From the NCBI RefSeq assembly GCF_039523235.1, contig NZ_BAAAEX010000008.1: a DNA stretch of 64,000 nucleotides; one strand, given 5' to 3'. The DNA comes from Castellaniella ginsengisoli. GTDB lineage: Bacteria > Pseudomonadota > Gammaproteobacteria > Burkholderiales > Burkholderiaceae_B. This document shows, one piece after another, positions 43,612 to 51,516 of this stretch. The translations under genes and the position numbers were made by a program. The first letter of the stretch is position 1; each line of letters opens with the position of its first letter. The notes under the pieces were generated by a model, which saw only the letters and a program-made list of their open reading frames with translations, did no database searches and had not been told where the DNA came from.

Positions 43612-44268
43612 CTACGAGCCGCTCATCTCGCGGCCCGCCGGGGCCGCCCCGCGCCCGGCCCCACCCAGCGCCTCGGCGGCGGCAAGCGCCAGGCCGGGCT
43701 CGTCCAGATCCACGATGCGCGCCAGACGGCCGTCGGGGGTGACGATGTGAAAGGCGGCATTGTGTTCGAATTCGCCCAGCGGCGCGGGCACGACCGTGAT
43801 GCCGAACAGCGCCAGCGCGGCGTCGCGCTGCGCGGGCTGGACGAAAGTCATGAATTGCCAGATGCCGGGATCGGCGCCCATGCGCACGGCGTAGCGGTCC
43901 AGGTCCGCCGCGCGGTCGCGGACATCGAAGCTGATGCTCACCAACCGGATCCGGTCTTGCAGGCCGCGCGCCTCGATCGCCTGCTGCAGGCGTTCCGTCA
44001 CGGAGCCCTGGGCCAGGCACAGCGACAGGCAGCGCGTATAGAAGAAATTGACGATGGCGACGCGGCCGTCGCGGCGCAGATCCTGGCCCAGGTCCAGGAT
44101 CCGGCCGTCTTTCGCCAGCACCTCGGCGGCGGGGATCGCCCGGGGGGCCCGGGCCACGTCCTGGCGGCGGGCTTCCTCCGCCGTCAGGACGGTGAAGCCG
44201 CCGGTCAGGCCGTACAGCGCTCCGAGCCCGGCCGCGAAAGCCAGCACCAACGCGAAAACCCAGCGCAC
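43612..44268 (-). CDS. SCO1/SenC-type copper chaperone
   Basis: 218 residues from a GTG start (44266-44268). N-terminal membrane anchor, then a thioredoxin-like periplasmic domain with the copper motif CLSLC (Cys80, Cys84) and the distant ligand histidine in EFEHNAAFHIVTP. SCO proteins deliver copper to haem-copper oxidases or keep their cysteines reduced. Located directly after the oxidase structural genes, so it should serve CuB of this cbb3-like enzyme, which has no CuA site. Confidence 0.9.
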   Translation of the reverse strand: MRWVFALVLAFAAGLGALYGLTGGFTVLTAEEARRQDVARAPRAIPAAEVLAKDGRILDLGQDLRRDGRVAIVNFFYTRCLSLCLAQGSVTERLQQAIEARGLQDRIRLVSISFDVRDRAADLDRYAVRMGADPGIWQFMTFVQPAQRDAALALFGITVVPAPLGEFEHNAAFHIVTPDGRLARIVDLDEPGLALAAAEALGGAGRGAAPAGREMSGS

Positions 44269-44286
44269 GCCGAAGCCGCTCCGCGC

Positions 44287-44868
44287 TTACTTGTCCAGCA
44301 AAAGACCCAGATCCTCGTCGCCCTTCCAGGGACTTTTCTGGTCCTGGGTGGCCTCGCGGACCTGAGCCACCGTCTTGGCGTCGGTGGCCGAGGCGGTATT
44401 GCCGAAGCTGGACCGCACATAGGTGACGAGCGCGGCGATCTCCTCATCGGAGAACCGGGCGAAATTCGGCATTTCGCCGTTGTACTGGACGCCTTCGACC
44501 GTCAGCGGACCGTGGATGCCGTGCAGCAGGATGCGGATCATGACGCCCGGATCGCTCGCGTCCACCCACTCGGACTTGGAGAGCGGCGGGAACACGCCCG
44601 GCACGCCCGCCCCGCTGGCTTGGTGACAGGCCACGCAGTTGGCCGTATAGAGCTGCCCGCCATCGGCCGTCGCCGGCACGGCAAAATCGGCCGCGACACG
44701 GTCGTCGCCCACGGACGCGGGCATCGGGTTGAAGCTGGTATACAGGTGGAACACCGCCCACAGCAGCAGCAGGCCGATGACCGTCAGGACGACCTTGGGA
44801 ACCGGCCGGCTGCCTTCCTGGGGCTCGGGCTGCTCGCGGCGCTGCTGGTTGAATCGGGAATCGTTCAT
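44287..44868 (-). CDS. Membrane-anchored monohaem cytochrome c
   Basis: 193 residues. Cytosolic polar N-terminus, one membrane helix (about 25-42), then a periplasmic class I cytochrome c domain with CVACH (Cys78, Cys81, His82) and the axial methionine in GEMPNF. It overlaps the ccoO stop by four bases. Its place and topology suggest that it replaces the missing dihaem CcoP as the electron-entry subunit, with one haem instead of two. This is inferred from context. Confidence 0.92.
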   Translation of the reverse strand: MNDSRFNQQRREQPEPQEGSRPVPKVVLTVIGLLLLWAVFHLYTSFNPMPASVGDDRVAADFAVPATADGGQLYTANCVACHQASGAGVPGVFPPLSKSEWVDASDPGVMIRILLHGIHGPLTVEGVQYNGEMPNFARFSDEEIAALVTYVRSSFGNTASATDAKTVAQVREATQDQKSPWKGDEDLGLLLDK

Positions 44869-45494
44869 TGCTTGGCTCCTTCAGCATCGGCTTGCTGAGG
44901 CAGCTCTGGCAGCAGCACGCCCGGCTTGACCGGATAGGTGTGGTCCAGGCCGATCAGATATTCCACCAGGTCCAGCGCTTCAGGCGTAGCCACGACGACC
45001 TTGCCGACCGGCGCAAAGCTGGGCGGCAGATTGACGACCTTGTCGCCCGGCTCGGCTTTGTCCTTGAGCTTGAACATGAAGGGAAAGCTCGGCATGTTGC
45101 TGCCCGGCACATAGGCGCGCGGGTTGTACAGGTGGCCTAGATTCCAGTCCACGCTCGGCTGGCGCGCGCCGATGTTGAACAGGTCGGGCCCGGTGCGCAT
45201 CGTGCCCAGCAAGTGCGGGGTGTCGTAGTAGTAGTCGCCCGCGACCGGCGCGCGGCCCCAGCCGCGCTGGAAGTCCGGCGCCTGGGACTGGCTGCGGGGC
45301 TGCTGCGAATGGCAATAGACGCAACCCATTTCAATATAGACCTGGCGGCCGCGCAGTTGCTGCTCGGTATAGGGCTTCAGGCCTTCGGAAGGCGGCACGT
45401 CGGACAACTGCATGTGGGGCAGCACGACCAGGGTCGCGGTGGCCAGGGCGAGGGTCACCATCGCCCCGCTGAGGAGTTTGTATTCGCTTTCCAT
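44865..45494 (-). CDS. ccoO: cbb3-type cytochrome c oxidase subunit II (CcoO-like)
   Basis: 209 residues. Single N-terminal membrane helix, then a periplasmic monohaem domain with GCVYCHSQQ (Cys58, Cys61, His62) and the methionine ligand in GSNMPSFPFMF. RTGPDLFNIGARQ is a conserved CcoO/FixO segment. It passes electrons to the low-spin haem of CcoN. Two bases separate it from ccoN. Confidence 0.93.
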   Translation of the reverse strand: MESEYKLLSGAMVTLALATATLVVLPHMQLSDVPPSEGLKPYTEQQLRGRQVYIEMGCVYCHSQQPRSQSQAPDFQRGWGRAPVAGDYYYDTPHLLGTMRTGPDLFNIGARQPSVDWNLGHLYNPRAYVPGSNMPSFPFMFKLKDKAEPGDKVVNLPPSFAPVGKVVVATPEALDLVEYLIGLDHTYPVKPGVLLPELPQQADAEGAKQ

Positions 45495-45496
45495 GA

Positions 45497-47170
45497 TCAG
45501 GCACCTGCAAACGCCTGAGACTCAGGCAAGGACTTACGTTTGTGCAAGAGGGCGGGACCCACGCGGCTCGTGCCGTAGCGCAGGGCCATCTGCACGAAGT
45601 GGACGGCGAACACCAGATGGCCCAGGGTCATCAGGGTGCCGCCCAGCGTGCGCGCCTCGAGATAAGGCATCGTGACGAGGACGGAGTCCATGAAGGGCTT
45701 GGTCGCGTCCAGCATGGCCAGGCCTTGCAGCCAGCCGCCGATGGACAGGCCGACGAAATAGATGCCGATGCCCAGGGTCACCAGCCAGAAGTGCAGGATG
45801 ATGAGCTTGGGATGCGGCCATTCCCAGGCCATGACGCGCGGCATCACGAAGTAGATGGCGCCGAACATCACGATGGAGAAGAAGGCGTACAGGCCCAGGT
45901 GCGCATGCGCCACGGTGAAGTGCGTGAAGTGCGCCACCGTGCTGACGCTGCGCAGGGCCTCGAAGGAGCCCTGGAACGAGCTGAGGGTATACATCATGGC
46001 GCCCAGCACGATGAAACGCAGCGTGGGCGAGTAATACATGGTCTTGAAGTGGCCGCGCATCGTCAGGTGCTGGTTCACCGAGAACGCCAGCACGGGGATG
46101 ATCATCATCATGGACTGCACGATCGACAACGTGATCAGCCAGTGCGGCACCGGACCGCCCACCAGGTGGTGGCCGCCGACCTGGCCGTAGAAGAAGGCCA
46201 GCGCCCAGAAGCCGATCAGCGACAGGTTGTAGGACTGGATCGGGCGGCCGATGATCTTGGGCAGGAAGTAATACACCGAGGCCAGGGCGATGGGGGTGTA
46301 GTACAGGCCCAGCACGTTGTGGCCGAACCACCAGTTCATGGTGGCCTGCTCCACGCCGAAGTGCACGGCGGGCATCTTGCCCACCAGGTACAGGACCGGG
46401 AACCAGAACAGCGCCGCCCCCATGTACCAGATCGACACATAGAGATGGCCGACCTTGCGGTTGCGCAAGGTGAACACCAGCGGCAGCGCGATCAGGGCGC
46501 CGCCCAGGACCAGCAGGATGCTGATCTGCCAGGGGATTTCCAGCCACTCCAGGCCGTCGTTGATGCCCACGGCGATGCTGCCCAGGCCGGCGATCAGGCC
46601 GGCATTCCAGAGCATGCAGCCCAGCAGCGCGAAGCGGCCGCCGTACAGGCGCGTCTTCAAGAGGCGCGGCAGCATCCAGATGGCCACGCCGAAGGCCGCC
46701 ATCGGGCACCAGCCATAGGCCACCATGTTCAGGTGCAGCGTGCGCGTGCGGCCGAAAGTCAGCCAGGCGTATTCCGTCAGGAATTCGGGGTTGTGCAGCT
46801 TGATCGAGCTGATCAGGCCAAAGGCCGACGCGAACACCAGCCAGACGATGGCACAGCACAGGAACGTGAAGGTGACATAGGCGGTGGACTGATCGGCTTC
46901 CAGGCGGTCGGCAAGCTCGTTTTTCAGCGTGTCGGCCAGGGATGCGTCCACGACGGCCTTGCCGCCGTCCGTCACCACCTTTTGCAGGCCCGCCCGCTGT
47001 TCCGGTGTCGCGGAGGGATCCTCGACGTGGCCAATTTCGCCGGTCGAGAAGATCACCCCGGCAGCCTCGGGATTTTCGTCGAACATGTTCCGCCTGAGCG
47101 ACCAGATGAAAACACCCAGTCCGGTGACGGATAATATGAAGGTCAGGAGTAATACGGTGACGGTATCCAC
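45497..47170 (-). CDS. ccoN: cbb3-type oxidase subunit I with N-terminal CcoS-like segment
   Basis: 557 residues from a GTG start (47168-47170). Residues 1-45 (TGLGVFIWSLRRNMFDENPEAAG) look like CcoS/FixS, the small maturation protein usually encoded separately. After a linker of about 50 residues comes a twelve-helix CcoN domain. It has RTLHLNMVAYGW (low-spin haem ligand), MNWWFGHNVLGLY (CuB ligand and neighbours), SVYYFLPK (candidate redox tyrosine), GGHHL (CuB histidines), and FTHFTVAHAHLGLYAFF (haem ligands). It reduces O2 to water. No ccoP, ccoQ or ccoGHI is nearby. First gene of the operon. Confidence 0.93.
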   Translation of the reverse strand: MDTVTVLLLTFILSVTGLGVFIWSLRRNMFDENPEAAGVIFSTGEIGHVEDPSATPEQRAGLQKVVTDGGKAVVDASLADTLKNELADRLEADQSTAYVTFTFLCCAIVWLVFASAFGLISSIKLHNPEFLTEYAWLTFGRTRTLHLNMVAYGWCPMAAFGVAIWMLPRLLKTRLYGGRFALLGCMLWNAGLIAGLGSIAVGINDGLEWLEIPWQISILLVLGGALIALPLVFTLRNRKVGHLYVSIWYMGAALFWFPVLYLVGKMPAVHFGVEQATMNWWFGHNVLGLYYTPIALASVYYFLPKIIGRPIQSYNLSLIGFWALAFFYGQVGGHHLVGGPVPHWLITLSIVQSMMMIIPVLAFSVNQHLTMRGHFKTMYYSPTLRFIVLGAMMYTLSSFQGSFEALRSVSTVAHFTHFTVAHAHLGLYAFFSIVMFGAIYFVMPRVMAWEWPHPKLIILHFWLVTLGIGIYFVGLSIGGWLQGLAMLDATKPFMDSVLVTMPYLEARTLGGTLMTLGHLVFAVHFVQMALRYGTSRVGPALLHKRKSLPESQAFAGA

Positions 47171-47240
47171 GGCGCTTCCGATGAAAGACTAGAGACGTCC
47201 AGAGCCTGAAAAACGGGCCCTGGCAGCCCGCTATTGTAGT

Positions 47241-47257
47241 CATAGATTTGATCTATG
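47241..47257. promoter_or_regulatory. Palindrome in the ccoN/OsmC divergent promoter region
   Basis: CATAGATTTGATCTATG is a perfect inverted repeat with 7-bp arms and a TTG centre, 70 bases upstream of the ccoN GTG. On the minus strand TTATCA, 17 bases, then TACAAT (near 47236) could be the ccoN promoter, with the palindrome inside its spacer, as for a repressor or redox-sensing factor. One FNR half-site (ATCAA) is present, but not a full FNR box. Confidence 0.4.
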
Positions 47258-47410
47258 ATAAATCTACGCCAAAAGATCAAGCCTGAATTACCCTAATCAT
47301 GATAAGGACATGAGCCCATGCCGGAAGACCGGCGCGCGCCGGTCCCGGCCTCTGGGAAACAGCCCTTCATCCACACGCTATACACAACTTGTCCACAGGA
47401 AGGATCGACC

Positions 47411-47833
47411 ATGGAATGCACTATCGACTGGCAGGGCCCCGAAGGCATGCTGTTCATCTCCCGCACCGGCAGCGGCCACGTCCTGGCCATGGACGGCGCG
47501 CCCGATGGGGGCGGCCGCAACCTGGCGCCCCGGCCGATGGAAACCGTGCTGGCCGGCGCGGGCGGCTGCGCCGCCTATGATGTCGTGCTGATCCTGAAGC
47601 GCGGCCGTCACGCCGTGACGGGCTGCCAGGTCGCCCTGACCGCCGAGCGCGCGGACACCGAACCCAAGGTCTTCACCAAGATCCACTACGCCTTCCGGGT
47701 CACGGGCCGCGACTTGCCCGCCGCAGCCGTGGAGCGCGCGGTGGAACTGTCTCACACGAAGTACTGCTCGGCCATCGCCATGCTGGAAAAGACGGCCGGG
47801 ATCACGCACTCGATCGAGATCGTCGCCGCCTGA
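47411..47833 (+). CDS. OsmC/YhfA-family thiol peroxidase-like protein
   Basis: 140 residues from the ATG at 47411, preceded by AGGAAGGA; a start 31 codons upstream is open but not supported by homology. OsmC fold with the two conserved cysteines, one in GAGGCAAYDVV and one in HTKYCSAIAML. OsmC/Ohr proteins reduce organic hydroperoxides with these cysteines; the YhfA subgroup, which this resembles, has no proven substrate. Divergent from the oxidase operon. Confidence 0.88.
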   Translation: MECTIDWQGPEGMLFISRTGSGHVLAMDGAPDGGGRNLAPRPMETVLAGAGGCAAYDVVLILKRGRHAVTGCQVALTAERADTEPKVFTKIHYAFRVTGRDLPAAAVERAVELSHTKYCSAIAMLEKTAGITHSIEIVAA

Positions 47834-47854
47834 GGGGCGCGCAAGGCCCGGGGC

Positions 47855-48826
47855 CTACACCGCCATCGGCGCCGTCAGCGGCGGATGATGGCGGTAGCCC
47901 TCGAGCACGAAATCCGCGGGCTCCAGGCGCTCCAGCCATTCGGGCTCGTAGCGGCCGGTGTCCGCATAGGCCGGAATGCGATCCGACAGATGCAGCCGGG
48001 GCGCCGGCAGCGGCTCGCGGTCCAGTTGCTCGCGCAGCATGTCCACGTGTGTTTCGTAGATGTGCGCATCGCCGATGAAATACGTGAACCAGCGCGGCTC
48101 GTAGCCTGTCAGGCGCGCCACCAGGTGCGTCAGGGCGGCGCCCTCGGCCAGATTGAACGGCGTGCCCAGCCCCACGTCGTTGCTGCGGATGTACAGGCAC
48201 AGCGACAACTCGCGCGTGGCCGGATTCGCCAGGAACTGATACAGCAGATGGCAGGGCGGCAGGGCCATTTCCTCGATCTGGGCCCAGTTCCAGCCATGGA
48301 ACAGGATGCGCCGGCTGCCCGGGTCGTGGATCAGGGCATCCAGGCAGGCGCGCAGTTGGTCCACGGCCTTGTAGAGCAGCACGTGCGGCGCGCCCCCATC
48401 CTGGACCGGACCGACGACGCGGTAGCCCCGGGCCTGCGCCGCCTCGATGCGCGCGGCGGCGTCGGCCGGCAGCAGCTTGTAGGCCGGCCATTGGCGCCAT
48501 TGCACCCCGTAGACGGGCCCCAGGTCGTCGGGGCCGTCGCGCCAGGGGCTGTCCAGCCAGGCGCGGTTCTCATTGGCATTCTGATCCCAGACCCGGCAGC
48601 CCAGGGCGCGGAAATCCGCCGCGCTGTCGGCCGCCCGCAGGAAGCCGACCAGTTCGCCCATGGCTGCCTTGAAGGCCAGGCGCTTGGTGGTGACGGCGGG
48701 AAAGCCCTGGCGCAGGTCGAAACGCAGGCAGGCGCCCGGCAGGCTCAGGGTGCGCACCCCGGTGCGGTTGTCCTGCCAGGCGCCCTGTTCGAAGATCGAG
48801 CGGACCAGGTCCAGATAAGCCTTCAT
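47855..48826 (-). CDS. thyA: Thymidylate synthase
   Basis: 323 residues, longer than the 264 of E. coli because of an insertion in the small domain (about residues 85-145), a known long form. Catalytic cysteine in ALPPCHLLYQF, dUMP-binding RSNDVGLGTPFNLA and FIGDAHIYETHVD. Makes dTMP from dUMP with methylene-tetrahydrofolate. Its ATG overlaps the stop codon of the CitE-like gene. No folA is adjacent. Confidence 0.96.
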   Translation of the reverse strand: MKAYLDLVRSIFEQGAWQDNRTGVRTLSLPGACLRFDLRQGFPAVTTKRLAFKAAMGELVGFLRAADSAADFRALGCRVWDQNANENRAWLDSPWRDGPDDLGPVYGVQWRQWPAYKLLPADAAARIEAAQARGYRVVGPVQDGGAPHVLLYKAVDQLRACLDALIHDPGSRRILFHGWNWAQIEEMALPPCHLLYQFLANPATRELSLCLYIRSNDVGLGTPFNLAEGAALTHLVARLTGYEPRWFTYFIGDAHIYETHVDMLREQLDREPLPAPRLHLSDRIPAYADTGRYEPEWLERLEPADFVLEGYRHHPPLTAPMAV

Positions 48827-49641
48827 GCGGATTGTTCCAGGATGCGCCGGGCGCGTTCAATCAAAGGCAAGTCCACCATGCGGCCATCCAGGCGGAAGGC
48901 GTATTCGCCGGTCGAGTCGGCGTGATCCACCACCCGGCGCGCCCATTCGACCTCTTCGGCCAGAGGCTGGTAGAGGCGGTGCGCCACGGGAATCTGCGCC
49001 GGATGGATGCAGAGCATCCCGCCGAAGCCCATGTCGCGCGCCATCGTGCAAGACCGCTCCAGCAGGTCCAGGTCGGTGAAGTCCGGATGGACGCAGTCCA
49101 GGGGAGCCGCCAGCCCGTGCATGCGGCTGGCCTTGAGGATGTCGAAGCGGATCTGCCCGAGCACGAACCGGGAAGCCTCCGTCATCAGCCGCGTGCCCAG
49201 TTCGACCAGCAGGTCCAGGCTGCCGAACGACAACCGCTCCACGCCATGAGCTGCGGCGATGCGGTCCAGCGCCCGGATCCCGGCGGCGGACTCGATCACC
49301 GGCAGCAGGGGCTTGCCCGCCCCGGAGACGATGTAGACGTGTTCCGCGGTCTGGGCCTTGGGCAGGACGATGCCCGCCACCGACGGCAGCGACCGGCACA
49401 GGGCCAGGTCGTCCTCGAACCAGGGCGTGGTGCCGTCGTTGATGCGGACCCACAGCCGGTCGCCGGGATGGGCCGCCACATGGCGCGCCAGCGCATCGCG
49501 CGCACCGGCCTTGGCTTCGGGCGCGACGGAGTCCTCCAGGTCGACGATCACGGCATCCGCGCCGCTGGCAACCGCCTTGGAAATGCGCTCCGGCCGGCTG
49601 GCAGGAACGAACAGCGCCGAGCGCATCAGTGTGTCAGGCAT
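48823..49641 (-). CDS. CitE/HpcH-family acyl-CoA lyase
   Basis: 272 residues from the ATG at 49639-49641, preceded by GGGAG. TIM-barrel with the metal-binding DAVIVDLEDSV and VIESAAGI segments, and a C-terminal IHPAQI region. Homologues cleave or make malyl-CoA, citramalyl-CoA or 3-hydroxy-3-methylglutaryl-CoA-like esters; stand-alone CitE-like proteins such as this, without the other citrate lyase subunits, are not citrate lyases. An enoyl-CoA hydratase gene upstream suggests acyl-CoA breakdown. Substrate unknown. Stop codon overlaps the thyA start. Confidence 0.88.
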   Translation of the reverse strand: MPDTLMRSALFVPASRPERISKAVASGADAVIVDLEDSVAPEAKAGARDALARHVAAHPGDRLWVRINDGTTPWFEDDLALCRSLPSVAGIVLPKAQTAEHVYIVSGAGKPLLPVIESAAGIRALDRIAAAHGVERLSFGSLDLLVELGTRLMTEASRFVLGQIRFDILKASRMHGLAAPLDCVHPDFTDLDLLERSCTMARDMGFGGMLCIHPAQIPVAHRLYQPLAEEVEWARRVVDHADSTGEYAFRLDGRMVDLPLIERARRILEQSA

Positions 49642-49749
49642 GGCAATCTCCCTTGCGTTTCGGGCCGGGCCCGGTTCCCCTTGCCATGATATCGGCAAAC
49701 GCCGCCGACGCGGGGCAAGAGCCGCCGGACGCACGAAAAATCGCGGTCT

Positions 49750-50517
49750 TCACTTGCCCTTCCAGACCGGCGGACGCTTCTCGGCGAAGGCGGTCGCCCC
49801 CTCGCGGGCGTCTTCCGAGGTGAAAATATGGGCGATCAGGGGGCGCTGGCGCTCGAACATTTCGTCCGGGCGCCAACTGCGCGATTGCGCAACGATGGAC
49901 TTGGCCGTGCGCACCGCGAGCGGGCCGTTGGCGGCGATCATGCGCGCCAGGGCCAGCGCTTCGTCCAGCGCGGCGCCGGGCTCGGCCAGCCGGTTGACCA
50001 GGCCCAACTGGTGCAGGCGCTCGGCGCCGAGCGCCTCGCCCGTCAGCACGGCCTCCATGGCCACGTGATAGGGAATGCGCGAAGGCAGGCGCAACATGCC
50101 GCCCGACCCCGGCACCAGGCCGCGCCGGACCTCGGGCAGGCCGAAGCGGGCGTCGCGAGCCGCCACCACCAGATCGCAGGCCAGCACCAGTTCGCAACCG
50201 CCGGCCAGCGCATAACCCTCGACCGCGGCGATCAGCGGCTTGGCGGGGGGCTGCTCGCACAGCCCGGCGAAACCGCGCTTGCCCACGTAAGGGCGCTGGC
50301 CGGTCGCGGCAAACGCCTTCAGGTCCATGCCCGAGCAGAAATTCCCGCCCGATCCGGTGAGCACCCCCAGGCGCAGCTCCGGGTCGCTGTCCAGCGTCTC
50401 CAGGGCCGCGGCCAGGGCCTGCGCGGTTTCCAGGTTGATCGCATTGCGCGCCTGGGGCCGATTGAGCTGCATGACCAGCACCTCGCCCAGGCGCTGCACG
50501 TCGAGACAATCGCTCAT
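49750..50517 (-). CDS. Enoyl-CoA hydratase/isomerase family protein
   Basis: 255 residues from the ATG at 50515-50517, preceded by GGAG. Crotonase fold with the oxyanion-hole glycines (CSGMDLKAF and ALAGGCELVLACDLVVA) and LPEVRRGLVPGSGG, where the Glu is the position used in catalysis by many hydratases. It probably hydrates a 2-enoyl-CoA in a short catabolic route; the following CitE-like gene (108-base gap) could cleave the product. Divergent from glyQ. Confidence 0.9.
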   Translation of the reverse strand: MSDCLDVQRLGEVLVMQLNRPQARNAINLETAQALAAALETLDSDPELRLGVLTGSGGNFCSGMDLKAFAATGQRPYVGKRGFAGLCEQPPAKPLIAAVEGYALAGGCELVLACDLVVAARDARFGLPEVRRGLVPGSGGMLRLPSRIPYHVAMEAVLTGEALGAERLHQLGLVNRLAEPGAALDEALALARMIAANGPLAVRTAKSIVAQSRSWRPDEMFERQRPLIAHIFTSEDAREGATAFAEKRPPVWKGK

Positions 50518-50620
50518 GTTTTCTCCGAAAAAAGAGAAGTGGATAAAATGGCCCTTCCGGACACGGCCCAAGCCATGCCCGTCGGACGACACAACCTTCG
50601 CGGGCACTCCCCGCCACGCC

Positions 50621-51514
50621 ATGCTCACATTCCAACAACTGATTTTATCGCTCCAGCAATATTGGGATCGCCAGGGGTGCGCCCTGCTGCAGCCCTACGA
50701 CATGGAAGTCGGGGCCGGCACGTCGCACACCGCCACGTTCCTGCGCGCCATCGGCCCGGAGCCCTGGCGCGCGGCCTACGTGCAGCCCTCGCGCCGCCCG
50801 AAGGACGGGCGCTACGGCGAAAACCCCAACCGGCTGCAGCATTATTACCAGTTCCAGGTGGTGCTCAAGCCGGCGCCGCTCGATATCCTGGATCTGTATA
50901 TCGGTTCGTTGCGCGCGCTGGGCATCGACCCGCAGCAGCACGACATCCGCTTCGTCGAGGACGACTGGGAAAACCCCACGCTGGGCGCCTGGGGCCTGGG
51001 CTGGGAGGTCTGGCTCAACGGCATGGAAGTCACCCAGTTCACCTACTTCCAGCAGGTCGGCGGGCTGGACTGCAACCCGACCATGGGCGAGATCACCTAC
51101 GGCCTCGAACGCCTGGCCATGTACCTGCAAGGCGTGGAATCGGTCTACGACCTGGTCTGGACCCAAGGGCCCGACGGCACGCCCGTGTACTACCGCGACG
51201 TGTTCCACCAGAACGAGGTCGAGCAATCCACCTACAACTTCGAAATCGCCTCCACCGCCATGCTGTTCGCCCACTTCAACGACTACGAGGCCGAGGCCAA
51301 GCGCCTGATCGAAGTCCCGCTCGCCCTGCCCGCCTACGAGGCCACCCTCAAGGCCGCGCACACCTTCAACCTGCTGGATGCGCGCGGCGCCATCAGCGTC
51401 ACCGAGCGCGCCACCTACATCGGCCGCATCCGCACCCTGTCCCGCGCCGTGGCGCAGGCCTATTACGATGCGCGCGAACGCCTGGGCTTCCCGATGCTGC
51501 GGGAGGTCGCGTGA
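50621..51514 (+). CDS. glyQ: Glycyl-tRNA synthetase alpha subunit
   Basis: 297 residues of the bacterial heterotetrameric class II enzyme. Start ATG at 50621, giving MLTFQQLILSLQQYWDRQGC; no strong ribosome-binding site is seen. Motif 2 region (AAYVQPSRRPKDGRYGENPNR) and DWENPTLGAWGLGWEVWLNGMEVTQF are family hallmarks. The alpha subunit carries the adenylation site. glyS follows two bases after the stop codon. Confidence 0.98.
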   Translation: MLTFQQLILSLQQYWDRQGCALLQPYDMEVGAGTSHTATFLRAIGPEPWRAAYVQPSRRPKDGRYGENPNRLQHYYQFQVVLKPAPLDILDLYIGSLRALGIDPQQHDIRFVEDDWENPTLGAWGLGWEVWLNGMEVTQFTYFQQVGGLDCNPTMGEITYGLERLAMYLQGVESVYDLVWTQGPDGTPVYYRDVFHQNEVEQSTYNFEIASTAMLFAHFNDYEAEAKRLIEVPLALPAYEATLKAAHTFNLLDARGAISVTERATYIGRIRTLSRAVAQAYYDARERLGFPMLREVA

Positions 51515-51516
51515 CC

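Noticed and set aside
47241..47290. FNR/ANR box upstream of the oxidase operon
   Set aside because: Only half-sites (TTGAT or ATCAA) occur; the full TTGAT-N4-ATCAA spacing is not met.
47371..47400. DnaA box (TTGTCCACA) and possible origin
   Set aside because: A single imperfect box with no AT-rich unwinding element, no dnaA/dnaN nearby.
48823..49641. Citrate lyase beta subunit (citE)
   Set aside because: No citD, citF, citC or citX; stand-alone CitE-like proteins have other acyl-CoA substrates.
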